Below are positions 46,003-58,900 of a stretch of DNA of 64,000 bases, piece by piece. A program made the position numbers and the translations under genes. The DNA is from Strongylocentrotus purpuratus (Eukaryota > Echinodermata > Echinoidea > Camarodonta > Strongylocentrotidae). The stretch is from assembly GCF_000002235.5 (NCBI RefSeq), contig NW_022145543.1, positions 992,001-1,056,000 on the forward strand, read 5' to 3'. Every line of letters starts with the position of its first letter. The stretch's first letter is position 1. The notes under the pieces are model-generated. The model was not told the DNA's origin. It did not search any database and saw only the letters and a program-made list of their open reading frames with translations.

Positions 46003-49000
46003 ATGATTAGACGTGCTAGCTGCATTCTTTGGCGTCAAAGACACTTTTGCACCACCCAAAATCTGCTAAATGTGGGACATTTCCAGAGCAATTACAGTTT
46101 GAACAAATTATATCCACACAGTGAGCAAGACATCACAATTTCATGTAGAAAATCACATGAGGTAAGACCGACAGCTTCTAGTTTTAGCTTTTGAAAACAA
46201 AGTGTATGTACCATATCTTAGGGTCCCCCATCATACAACATAGGGTCTATTTTAGTTTGATTTTCTATCATTTTGTGTGCAGTGGATGGATGTTAAAAAA
46301 ATAAGATTTTGTGCACATTTCATTTGAATTTAGAAATTAGAGTCCAGTCCTAGACCTATACTAGACCTAGTCTAGACTTATTCTAGGCCCCTATTTAGTT
46401 TACAAATTTTTCATTGTATTAAATAAATTTGTTGAAGAGGGGCTAATTGGAAGTCCATAATTTGGGCCATAATTTGCTAATAGTAATGAACTAATATAAT
46501 TATGAGACTTTTTAATTGCATTCTTTATTATTTATATTCAGACTGCAGATCAGAAAATTGAGTCAAAGTTCAGTGGACAAATTCCAGTTGGTAAGCTTAT
46601 GTGTGTGCGTGTGCGCTGAGTAAGACTGAAACCTCTGATTTTTTATCTGTTTTGCAGGTTGGTCGTCTTTAATTTTTACTCATAATTACCCATGGGAACC
46701 AATTAGTGGTCTCTGTTTTAAATATGCCTAGAAAGGGGGTCTAGCTATAATGAGTAAATATGAGAAAAACAACATTCGCATGTCAATTGGTTATAATCTT
46801 CCTTATATAATTATCAATTATCCCTTTCAAGACAGGATTTATTTTAATTAAGGGCTTTTTTCTTCAAATTAGCACCAATTATCTTTCTTCTTTTATTGCT
46901 CTATTGTTGAAATAAACCAGTTTCTCTGAAAACAATATATATACATGGGTGGGCATTTTGTCGAAAAAATTGAAGAAATTTTGATAAAAAACAGGGATTT
47001 TTAATCTCTCAATGTGTCAATGAAAAAGGAGGTTTGCTGTTTTTTTTTATGATGGAGGAATATACATGTATAGATACTTCACACTTAAATCTGTTCAAGT
47101 TATCATGATATGTTTTGGTTTTATTTTTGTTGTCTTTGATATTTCTTTCAGATAAATTGCTTGTAAAGTACAGCAGGAGTGGTGGAGCAGGGGGTCAAAA
47201 TGTACAGAAAGGTAATGAGTCAACTCCCTTGGACAACTTTTTCTCTCAACTTTGAAAATTAAGCTAAAAGTGCTTTACAAAAGTAATCCATGTCTTTAAC
47301 ATGATAAATAATGATGTCCCTGTTCTGTGGCAAAGACATTTGCCTATTATTTACCATTTATACCCTAACTATTTTTTTGAGTTATTTTTCAATGGAACAA
47401 GATATGGGTAAAATGTAAAAAGTATTGGAAATCTTTGGGAAGGTTAGAGTGTTTTTACTTCAGGAAAGAATGATCAATGATAAAGTGATGATACTTTAAA
47501 ACTACTCACAGTTAAAGTTCTTTAAAGTAAGCCCTTAACATTTCCTTCATAGTCATACATGTAGATTTTATTAAATTTTGTATTAGAAGTATTTCATTAT
47601 AAATTTTACTTGTGTGATTTATGGAACGAGAAAATGAAAGAAAAAGGCTTTGTGATGTGATTGAAAATATTCTCTTTTGGATATTGCATCAGCTATCAAT
47701 TGATGCATTTAGTTAGTTGATTATGTTTGAATTATTTTTTTTTTAAAAAGAGGTGTCATCAAAGTACCATTATTTTCTGATTATTTTCAAAGAATAAGAT
47801 ATAATCACTACACAAAAAATTAACTACTGTAATGTGTGGAAGATAAGAAAAAGAATACCAAATAAAGTCTGAAATTAATTTGAGACAGTTATTCTGAAAC
47901 TTAAGTTCAGTAAAGTCAAACTATAAATAATACAGGAGTTATGGAGTTAAGATTGAAATGATAAGCATCTTTGTTTGATTTATTTGTATTGGCCCACATG
48001 ATATAAGCCCATGGTTATATATGTAAATCTAAATGATGGTTATCATATTTTTTCAGTTACTAAGAAAGCCTTCTATAATGTATACGGGTAGTGATTAGTG
48101 CATGCTCTCTTCCTTGTTACATAGTGGAAACAAAGGTGGATGTCCGGTTTCTTGTTGCTACAGCAGAATGGCTGCCTCAGAATGTGAGAGAAAAATTGCA
48201 AGTTCAGGTAAATTGTCTCCTCCAAGAATAATTTATTACTAGATCATTTGAATGAGATGCATTGAGTACACCTGTAGCTTGATGACTTGGTGAATACACA
48301 GTTTGACAGGCTGTCTTGCATTTTCAATTTGAACTTGAAAGCTATCTGCCTGTAGATAATCTCTACCTCATTCTCATTGGAAATGTATTGCTGATGTAAA
48401 TAAAAACAAATAATCATCTCATTCATCTGCTTTTCTGTGGCAGTTGGACAACAATAATAATAATAATCTTTTAAAGTCCACTCCAAATTTCATTAAACTG
48501 AGAATGGAAATTCTTTTTGCCCAATTGATGGTGAGCCCGGCAGCCACTGAGCAGCGCCAGATCGACGTTGCTCTATCCCTTATCGTAGAACGCCAAACAA
48601 GGTAGCAGCAACTCCCATCTTTTAACGTCTTTTGAAGATTTTTTGGTATTACGCGGCTGGGGTTCAAACCCACGACCTACTGGTTGTGAGGCAATATACC
48701 ATTGCCTCTGTGATCTTGGGGGCCATACTATCCCCAAGAGTACCTCTGCAATGATAATTTGTCCTATCACCAGAGTAGTCTGTAATTATTGGCTTTAATA
48801 ATACAAGAGGTTTCAATTTCTGGTGCTAAGTTTAAAACAAAAATCAGAGGTAAAAATGCCAGTGGTAAAAACGTCAGAGGTCAAAATGCCAGTGGTAAAA
48901 ACGTCAGAGGTAAAAAAATCTGCAGGGGCCGAAATGCCAGAGGTAAAAATCATTATCTCTGGAATTTTTACAAATATTACCCCAGACATATTTATCTGAA

Positions 49001-50756
49001 CCTAATTTTCAGAGCTTATTTTTTATTTTTTTAAATTTCTATAATACAGCAAAAAAATAAAATCAACAGCAGAGGTGAGATGGTGATTGTGTCAGAGCGA
49101 ACGAGATCACAGATCAGGAACTTCAGCGACTGTCTTCAAAAGATCCGAGATATGGTAGCGGAGGCAGAGCGAAAACCTAAAGAGCCCAGCGAAAAGGACA
49201 AGGCTGTCAGGAGAATAAGGTAAGATGGCATTGCAATACAACAAATTGTTTTAGTTGAGTTTTGAGTTACAGATTGAAGTTTGAAGGTAAATTTATTAAC
49301 TACCCGGTAATTCAATATGTAATTACAGGGAACGAGGTCTCTTAGTAATATATTTACATCGGTAAGTATAATGTTCGTTTTGGGAGGATGGGGTTAATTG
49401 TTTGATATTCCACCCTTTCACACTTCGAGTTGATGAGGAGGAATTCTCTATAGATATCTTTCGAATAGAGAGTAAAGAGACTTGTCATTATTCAGATTGT
49501 TATTATTCAGTTTGATATATTTTCATGATAATGGTTTTAATCTATCATTTTACTTCTTTTGTTTTTATACTGACTTGATAAAAAAATAGTTACAAATGCC
49601 TCAGTGAATACATTTTTTGAACTTTTGAACTTATTGGCCATGACATTCCAACAGTGTACATTCACCCCAGTTCAGAAGAGGTCATATCTAGAGATTTTCT
49701 GACCTACGAAGTCAATATCAAACATTCTTGTATGGTAGGTTTCATTTAGTGTTGTAGATTTCATCTATTGTTTCTCCTTGGCATGTCAAACAAACATAGT
49801 TAATATCCCATTTTTCTCCTGGATAATTGACTATGATTGACAGGTTAGTTATAGACAAATCAAACTAGTCTTGTGAGGACAGGTTATTGCTAAAATAAAA
49901 TAATACTTTGCTGGTGTTAAATTTGGGTTAAATATAGAAAGTTTCTGTTGAAGTAGACTAGAGTTAAATAAATTATGGTTTGAGAATTTATGTGAGTTGC
50001 AGAGAAGTATCGTTGTTTTCAACCTACTTCCTCTGCTGAAATGAATTATGGTTGTGTAGACTAATTTAGAGTCTTGGACAGGTTTTTAAAAGTTTGTTTG
50101 CTAAATTAATTCAGCATTTGCAAATGAGTGTATGTAGTTGTAGTAAGTGCTTGTAGCTGTATTAAATGGTTGCATGAAAATGTATACCACTTGCAGCAAA
50201 GTTCAAAATAACTTGTCATGAACCATGATTGACTATGAAATATTAAAATGAAAATTTAATAAGGATCTCAGATTTTAACCTTAATCTTAATTTGTTGCCT
50301 TTTGAATGGCAATAAACATTGTCGCAATACAATGTGTTATTTTCACATTTACCTTTTTCTGAATTTTTCAGAGATTTATCTAATATTGAACTCTACTTGA
50401 AGGGGCATGTCAGAGGTTTGTTCTGTATTTCAAAACACTATATTTCTTGCACCATCAATACCAAACCTTTTCTCCACAAATCTTGAACATTTTTTCACAC
50501 CAAGTTTTTGAAAATCTGATGTACCGGTAGGTATTGCTATTCTGAAATACAAAGTTAATACTCCCTTGGAACGAACTGATACATACGTGTACAATAAATT
50601 TCATCGTAAGTTGAAATCTGATGGAATTTATTTGGAATTTTCTTTCTATTCTCTTCCTACCATTTTAGGGTGGAATCTGCAAACAGAGAGCGATTAAGAG
50701 GGAAGAAGGCACACTCTGCTACCAAGCATGAAAGACAAGTCTCCTTCGATGATTGA
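46003..50756 (+). CDS. MRPL58: Mitoribosomal peptidyl-tRNA hydrolase ICT1/MRPL58 (mL62), six exons
   Basis: Mitochondrial large-subunit protein of the class I release-factor family that hydrolyses peptidyl-tRNA on stalled mitoribosomes. Exons: 46003-46161, 46542-46590, 47152-47211, 48125-48207, 49050-49219, 50669-50756 (TGA). All are GT-AG and in phase, giving 202 residues (human 206). Residues 1-25, MIRRASCILWRQRHFCTT onwards, look like a mitochondrial presequence. GGQ is at residues 83-85 within YSRSGGAGGQNVQK. Then come VDVRFLVATAEWLP, KNKINSRGEMVIVSE, RNFSDCLQKIRDM, and the basic C-terminal tail (NRERLRGKKAHSATKHERQ) that the family uses to enter the empty mRNA channel. There is no codon-recognition domain, as expected. 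The start is the first in-frame ATG; an in-frame upstream stretch lacks ATG. The tRNA-Leu gene lies 270 bp upstream. Confidence 0.96.
48450..48740 (-). mobile_element. tRNA-related SINE in an MRPL58 intron
   Basis: The minus strand has a B box-like GGGTTTGAACCCC near 48665, a body ending in AGTGGACTTTAAAAG, and a 3' tail of ATT units (48452-48468 read as AATAATAAT on plus). The A box is weak. Confidence 0.55.
48843..48956 (+). repeat. Tandem 16-bp repeat in an MRPL58 intron
   Basis: Units of the type CAGAGGTAAAAATGC and CAGTGGTAAAAACGT alternate about seven times, giving a 32-bp higher-order period. It lies about 95 bp upstream of the exon at 49050. Confidence 0.85.
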
Positions 50757-52941
50757 ATGACATAGGTGAACAGTTCGTGGAAAACCCATTGAATCAATCA
50801 ACACTGTAGGAGGGACTTTCAGACAAAAAAACATTTTTCAGGAAACAAAGATCGGATGCACTGAAGTGAGCTTGGAATATGTTTGTTTTGTATGAGAGAT
50901 GGATTTCTCAAAATGTCTGAGCAGCAAGGATTGTACGAGCAAAAAAAAAATCTCTGGGATGACAACAAAAACACTGGATGACAACGCTCGATGCCAGGAC
51001 CCCCGAAGCCAATTATTATGAAATTCTTTTCAACTTTCTTTTTTCTGATTCTAATCTCTTTTTTTTGGGGGGGGGGGGAGGAGGTCTTAGGGTTGATAAT
51101 ACAGATGAAAATTGATCATTTCTAGGGAGATTGTATGTACTATTTACAGACATCATTAAAACTAACTGAAGTATTTGACATGTCTTTGGTATGTTTTTGA
51201 TGGATTATATTATTCATATACTTCCACTGTACATGTATTTACTTGTCAGAGTCTTAACTGATTACTGAGCATTTTACAGGAAAGGAGAGGGAGAAAGAGA
51301 GATGAAAGGAGGAGAAAGGGAATGAGAGAGAGAGAGAGAAGAAAGGTGGAGGAGAGTGAGAGAAGAGAGGAAGAAGAGGGTGGAAAAGGGAAAGAGAGAC
51401 AGAAAGGGGGGGGGGGGGGGAGTGCGAGAGAAGAGAGAGAGAGAGAGAGGAAGGAATGGGTGGCAGAGAAGGTGAAAGAGAATAGAGGGATGGAAGGAGA
51501 GAGAGGGGCAGAGAGAGGATAGACAGAGATAGAGAAAAAGAGACTGAAAGAGGAAGGAGTTAAAAGAGAGAGAGAGAGAGAAGGCAGACAGGGAGGGTTG
51601 GGGGATGATGGAGAGAGACATCGGGGAGGGATAAAACAGTTTGAAATGATGCAGCCTTTGCCCTTCATCAACACATGCTTCACTCCAGCACTTCATTACT
51701 CATTTATAATGCTCTTTAAGTGAATTATATGTAAATATTCTACAGCTCAGTTTCTTTCTCATTTCATGATATGACATAAATGTTGAGGGAGGGCAAAGTA
51801 CGTGTTTATTTGCTTTCATTTGGCAGAAGCAAAGATATGGCATACATGAAGCTTCCGACAAGAAGGAACTGAAACATAATACAAGTAGACATTTTGCATG
51901 ATATCAAAATTTAATTTAATTTTCTGTTACCTAGCATAGAACATTTTAATGAATACAATAAATAGAATATATATTTTTATTACACAGGAATGCCTAAAGT
52001 AACTGTAGAGAAGCATACAATGCCATGGAAACTGGTGACAATCCAATCATTCCAACTCGGGGTTGTTTACTTGAGTTTAAAAAAAATAAAATATTTTCAT
52101 GAAATTCATTGTAGCTAGCGCTGTCCCCCTCCCCCCCCCCCCAAAAAAAAAAAAACCTACCCCAAGGCCCAGGTATTCAAGAAATACCAACAGCGATATT
52201 TGGCACAGATATGTTTCCTCTGATGTGATTTTTGCAGATCAGTATTATTTTATACATAGTTTTTGAAGAAAAAAAATCGGGACTCGAACATCACTGCACC
52301 TGTCACCAGCACCCTCACTAGTAAGAATTGTGTGGGATTCTACACATGACTTTCAATAATTACACAACGGTGATGATCTCAGAAATGTTAAAGCTTGTTT
52401 TATACACACATATAGTTATTAAATAAGATATATGGTTTTCCTTGTTCAAAGGACACTTCAGTAATGAATCGATAAATTACATCGCCAAAGAGCAATTCAG
52501 TAAAAATGAAAAAAATAATACAAAACAGAATGCTTTCTCTGCAATTAATATACAAATGATGCATGCGAATGAGAACATTATACGATCTATCCACACTTGG
52601 AGTTGAGGCATTATGCATCTATCAATAGGTGTATGAACAGCCTCAACAAGAGCAGAAAGATCCTGTAATGAACGAAGGAAAACGTGCATCATTTGTTTTT
52701 AATGTGTTATACAACAAAACTCCTAGATCCTTATTAAATAATGTGGAAAAGAATTCATGTCATTGTCATATTTGGGTTTTGTGTTGTACCCAGAAAACCA
52801 CAGTTTTGCCATAATTCTTTTAGCAAATTTTGGGCTCCTAACACTTCAGAGGGGCTTTAATACAGCATGCAATGAACTTCTCCATATTTGTTAGTACTGA
52901 AAACACACTATTTAAAAAAGAAGAACCTAAATTATTCACTG
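50757..52941. other. Convergent 3' region between MRPL58 and the coiled-coil gene
   Basis: Probable 3'UTRs of both genes with a long purine-rich GA tract (51272-51605). A G run at about 51067-51078 and a C/A run at about 52127-52155 are also present. No further gene is recognised. Confidence 0.6.
51272..51605. repeat. Purine-only GA-rich tract
   Basis: AGAGAG, GGAAGG and G12-type runs over about 330 bases. Open frames on both strands are compositional. Confidence 0.95.
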
Positions 52942-55900
52942 TCATCTGACATCGCCGTCCCTATGCACGTAATTTCTAACTTTTCTCTTGGGAGGCTGCA
53001 GCTGGGGTTGTACCCTGCCAGCGGCCATGGCAGATAGCTCTGATTTGGTTGAGGGTTTTGAACCTCTGACCTTGTAGTGGGTGCTATGGCCAGCAACCTC
53101 TAGGCCTCCTGTGCTGTGGTGCTGGCGGGCGTGGCTGCTGGATGGGATGGAGGGGTGTGGCTCCTCGGGTATAGGGGAGTGGTCTGTGAATAATGCAGAT
53201 ACAATGTGATTACAAAACCATTCAAAATTGAATTAAGACAGACTACTCTGAAAGAACATAAATAAGAATCAGCAAAATATTTGGCTACATAACTATTCAT
53301 TGACAATCCATTAAAATAGATGAGAGGTGACCATCCTCCAAAAAAGTTTTACGCAGTACATGTTTGCATAAATGGACAATGAAACAAGAAGGTTTGGCCA
53401 AGAAAATTCTTTATCACTTTAGTATACTTCCACTATACTTTATGCAAGTTTTGTTCTGATCAGTGCTTTTAATAATGTTATTTACTACTTTGGTGTGCAC
53501 CTCTATAGGTAGCCTCTCTCATTTTGAGCTCTGTAATTTGTTTCATTTTTCACCAATTTTGGTTGGATTTAGTATGTGTATTTTCAACATTGTGTTTGAT
53601 ATTGGTCAAGGAACAGAGGTAATCAATTTGTAAGGTGTATTTTGGTGTGAATTTGCAGTATTTCTGTTAAGTTTAATGTTTGATGTTCTTGTTCAATTTT
53701 ACTGTACAGGCATGTGCATAAGCTTTACTGGTACTTTGCTTGTATGCCATTTGAATGTACTGACATTCACAATAGTCTCTTTTGTATGCTCCTTTTGTGT
53801 AAGCTATTCCTGCTTGTACAATGGATGGAAAGCCATTGAAAGTGTTGTTTTCTATAGGGCTTGTTATTTCTATTCTGTACACTTTGAATCAGCCCTATAT
53901 AACCAAGGAATGTTTCACTTGTACTGGCTCACACATGAAGAGCCTCCACTGTAAACATCTCAAATATTGTAGTCAACCTATACTATACTACTGTAATTCG
54001 ACAGCTACATTTCGATGTCTCCTTAATTCTGGAGATGTCCAGCCCAATCCTGGTCCAGTGAATCGCACTGAGAATGTTTCCAATATTGGCCATACCAACT
54101 CACCTCCTTATTCAGCTGATTGTACAGCTTTACATATTTCATACAACTTGAATGATCTCCATCAGATTAATAACCAGCCGCTTAATTTACTACCCATGAA
54201 TGTTTGGAGCAGGATCTGCGATCTTGGCATCGGTCGCCGACGTCGAACTCATCGCGGACGTGGGCGGCGTACGATAGCCTCAAACTTGGCCTTTGGAATG
54301 CACGTTCCATGACCAATAAAACACACGCAATTACTGATTTGATTGTTGAACATGATCTAGATGTTCTAGTCATCACCGAGTCGTGGCTCTCTGGAGACAG
54401 TAAGAGGGATGGTCTCATATTAGCTGATCTAAGATCTGGTTTGCCTAATTATGATATCACCCATCGACCCCGGTTATCTTCCAAGGGCGGTGGGATTTTG
54501 CTTCTCTATAGATCCACGGCTCGCTGTACCTTGAACAACAACAATGATTTTACATCTTTTGAATTACTGGATGTCACACTCAATCTGACACCTTCATCTG
54601 CTGTAAGGTTGTACTGTATTTATCGACCACCCCCGTCTGCCAATAATAATCTCTCCAACGGCACATTCTTGGATGAATTTCCAACTCTCCTTGAAGGTGC
54701 TGTTGTAGATGATCATTTTCCTCTATTATTGGGTGATTTCAACATACATGTTGATGATCCCAATGATAATTTTGCAAAATCTGTTATGACATGTGTTGAT
54801 TCGTTAGGGTTCAAGCAACATGTTCGTGAACCAACCCATCGCGCAGGTCACACTCTAGATTTGATTTTCACAAGGAATTCGGATGATGTCTGCAACGTGA
54901 ACTCGCTATCTTCCATGCCTTCCGACCATTGTGCACTTGTCACCACTGTCAATATCGCAAGGCCGAAGAATCCCAAGAAAGAGGTTTCCTTCAGGAAATA
55001 TCGCAGCATTGACAAGGACTCTCTACGCAACTCTATTGACACGATGTTCCATTCACTTCCTGATCTATCTTGTCCATCTGCTTCCGCGGAGCATTACAAC
55101 TCATCTTTGCGGACGTTGATTGATGAGCACGCTCCAATCCAGGTCAAGACTGTATCAATCAGACCTGATGCGCCATGGTTTACCGATGATATCCAGGAAG
55201 CCAAGAGGCGAAGGCGTCGTGCGGAACGTCGTTCGATCAAGTCTGGACTTTTTGTTGATAGAGAGCTGTACCGCCGTGAATGCGAGTCATATTACGAGTG
55301 CATCTTCAATGCGAAGTCAGCGTATCTCAAAGATCTCATCAAGAATGCTGACACTAAAGAACTGTTTCGTCTTGTGAAGACACTCTCAACGCCCACTCAA
55401 TCTTCACCTCTTCCAGATCATTCTTCTGATAGTGAACTCGCCAACAGATTTGCTACATTCTTCAGGGAAAAAGTCGCCAAAGTTGTATCCTCTTTCCCTA
55501 ATGTAGTACCAGCACCAGCTTCAAGATCTTTTGCTTCAGGCCCTCGTCATGAACTCTCTGATTTCTGCCTTGTATCCCTCTCACAAGTCAGGAAGCTCAT
55601 CACTTCACTTCCTTCTAAACACTGTAAGCTAGATCCGATTCCTACCTGGCTTCTAAAGGAAGTCCTCGATGAACTCCTTCCTCACATAACCAAACTGTTC
55701 AATCTCTCGTTATCATCCGGAATAGTTCCAGAGTCTTTTAAGACTTCTCTGCTTCTTCCCCTCCTAAAGAAGCCGAGTCTCGACACGAATGGACTTAAGA
55801 ACTACAGGCCCATCGCAAACCTGCCATTCCTTGGGAAGGTTTTGGAACGTATTGTGTCACTACAGCTGAAAGCCCACATTGACAATCTCGGTTTGTTTCC

Positions 55901-58900
55901 AATCCACCAATCTGCCTATCGGAATCATCATTCTACTGAGACTGCAACTGTCAAGGTCCTAAATGACCTACTTCTAGCTGTAGATAAGGGTAATGAAGCT
56001 GTCCTCATCTTGCTTGATTACACTGCCGCATTTGACACTATCAACCACGACCTGTTACTCCATCGCTTAGAGAACGACTTCTCCATCACCGGCACCGTAC
56101 TTCAATGGATTAGCTCCTATCTCATGCACCGAACTCAGAAGGTGATCATCAATGACACCAACTCGGAATCATTTCCCCTCATCTGCGGCGTTCCTCAGGG
56201 TTCCGTGGTCGGCCCCCTCCTGTTTATTCTTTACACCAGCCCTCTCTCAAATGTTATTAACCTTCATCAGAATATTCAACACACTATGTATGCAGACGAC
56301 ACCCAGATTTATGTAACTCTTCACCCAAACAGCAGGACAGTAGCCGCGAACAAACTCACCAGTTGCCTCAATGAAATCAAAACCTGGTCTTTTCAAAACT
56401 GTCTCTGCCTTAATGATTCAAAATCTGAAATGATTCATATTACTTCTAAATTTCGGAACTCAGACCCCTTTCCTGATCTTGTTATGAGTGATGGCTCTCT
56501 CAGTTGTTGTGCTTCTGTGCGTGACCTTGGTTTAAATATTGACAGCAATCTTACTTTCAAACAACACATTAGTAATATTTGTAAGTCTGCTTCCTTTGGT
56601 ATATATAAGATCAGTAGAATCAGGAGGCTACTTGACCGACCCACAACTTCAAAATTAGTCCATGCTTTTGTCTCGACCCATATCGATTACTGTAATTCTT
56701 CTCTTTCTGGCCTCCCTCAGTCACATCTAGTCCCACTTCAAAGGGTACAGAATAGCGCTGCTCGGCTTGTGACTCTCTCGCGTAAATCAGAGCACATAAC
56801 TCCAATATTGAACTCACTACATTGGCTTAAAATTCACCACCGCATATCCTTCAAAATTCTTCTCCTGTGCTACAAAGCTATCAATGGCTTAGCCCCCTCT
56901 TACCTTTCCGATCTCATATCCTTACGTTCCCGTACGTCGTCACGAACACTTCGTTCATCTTCCACATTACTGTTAACACCTGGACCCCGCACTAACACCC
57001 GGTATGGTGACCGCGCCTTTTCAGTTATTGCCCCCGCTCTCTGGAACAAACTGCCCGCCTTTATTCACTGCGCCCCCTCTGTATCTCAATTCAAATCTCT
57101 ACTCAAAACCTATCTTTTCAAATTGTAAATTGCAGTTGTGCGTCGGTCAATGGAGGTGCGCACCATATTTGTCTTTATTTAGTTGATTGCCACTGTTTTT
57201 CTTACCTTATCTATGTTACTTTTGTATTTTTGCTCTTTCTTCTAATTTAATTCTACGGGTTATAGTCTTCTCTTAATCAGAACACTGTGCGCTTAGAAAC
57301 ATCAGTATTAAGCGCCTAATAAATGTTATGTATTATTATTATTATTATTATTTACAAAATGGTCCTTGTATCAAACGCATTACTGTTCTGGCATTCTAAA
57401 ATGCCACTGTTTCAGAATCCACAACTTGCCTTTAAAAAGTGAATTCTGTTTAGTAGTTCTGTGGCCTTTTTTAAAAGGTGTGAACAAAATCTTTATTTTG
57501 CAATCAAGGTATTGTTAGGGTCTACCTGGCTTGCGCATTGGAGAGGGTGATCTGAAGAATAGTGGGCTGGCGCCATCATCCAGAAGACGCCACACATCTT
57601 GCATAGACTCCTCCCCTAGTGATGACATCATTAGTGGTGTGTGCCTCTGACTGGCTGAGGAATCACTGCTGGGGGCCTCCCCCTCAGAGCTGTGTGAGTG
57701 CCGCAGTATTTGTGGAGGGGGATTACCTATGAAAGCAAAAATAGAGACTTGATAACATCTGATAATTCTCTACTAATAAGTTTCTAGACTTACGGAATCC
57801 CCTTCGTCATCAAGTCGATAGCAAGTTTTTAGGTCAACAAATTCTGATTTTCAAAGCTGTAGATTTGGAGTTTTCAGAGATCTGTTTCTCCTCTGACAAA
57901 CACTAAAATGGCATATAATTGATATTATTTTAATATTTCAACTTTCTGTTGATATATCCACTTCATTTTGCAGATCGGATATGGTCTTTAACAGCTCTTT
58001 GCCCGTTTGGTAAACAAAGTGAGGCTTAACAGCAGAATACCCCACCATGCATATCAGGGTTAGCATTAGGGTTAGGTTGATGGTTAGGGAACATAGGGTT
58101 AGGTTTACTTGTGTGGTACGGTATTCCTCTATTGTTCCAAAAGTGACAAAATAAATTCTTTATCTCAGTTTTTATGTTTCATCAAAAAGAGACCATATTA
58201 TCAATTGAAATTTAACTGGAAATTTCTAATGCTATGTATCAAACAAAAGTAGAGCTATCAGAGATTGAAAAAAGTAAGTAATTGTGTTTGTGTCAGAGAT
58301 ACAAAGTTTTGCATTGCAAAATCTGTTACAGGTATATCTACCTCATTCACCTTGAGCTACCGATTCTAAATACAAATAATTTCTAATACATGTATCTTAC
58401 CTTGTGAATGGTTGCTTTGAAGAGGTTGTGTGTCTTCAGCATGTGCAGCTATCCTAGGTGTGATCTCTGGTGTTGAATCCGATGATGAGCTTAGCTGTAC
58501 CTGGACAACATCGGCCACCCCTTCATTGTGACCTCTTCCTCTGGCAAACTGCAATTCCTACAGCAGGAAAAATATATATCAAAAGACATACTTTAAGTGT
58601 AATTCCATGACTACTTACAGCAAAGATTATCAAGTCCCATTGAAATGATACCTTGTATTGTGTAACAATAACTTTGAAAATAAAATTCACGTTAACGAAA
58701 TGAGTGGAGTTCATTAGAACACAATTTATCTTCCTGCATAAACATACATTATACTGTATATTATGCAAATTATACTCCTAAAGCTGCCAATATGAAACAT
58801 AAAAAGAATCATGATCCTACCTGCTTTGTGAGGACATACTGGAGCTTCTCCAAGTTCTGAAGCTTGGAAGAGACCTGCTCTGCCAACTTCCCTGCCGTCA

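Larger units (their letters stand above)
53500..57353 (+). mobile_element. CR1/L2-group non-LTR retrotransposon (LINE), nearly intact
   Basis: Contains a short 5' frame with a 2A-like motif, an endonuclease-reverse transcriptase frame and a 3' end GCGCCTAATAAATGTTATGTATTATTATT with about seven ATT units, the tail type of L2/CR1 elements. The 5' boundary is not visible; 53500 is approximate. It lies antisense in the last intron of the coiled-coil gene, between exons 57526-57726 and 52942-53183. Only one frame break is seen (about 54262-54285), so the copy looks young. Confidence 0.9.

Noticed and set aside
52980..53100. Apparent tRNA-like B box (GAGGTTCAAAACCC on minus) suggesting a SINE
   Set aside because: The stretch is in frame with the terminal exon of the coiled-coil gene and reads through to a stop at 52942 with a plausible C terminus, so coding explains it better.
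53676..53954. 92-codon hydrophobic frame in the LINE 5' region
   Set aside because: Overlaps the 2A-containing frame in another phase and lacks family features; judged a shadow frame.
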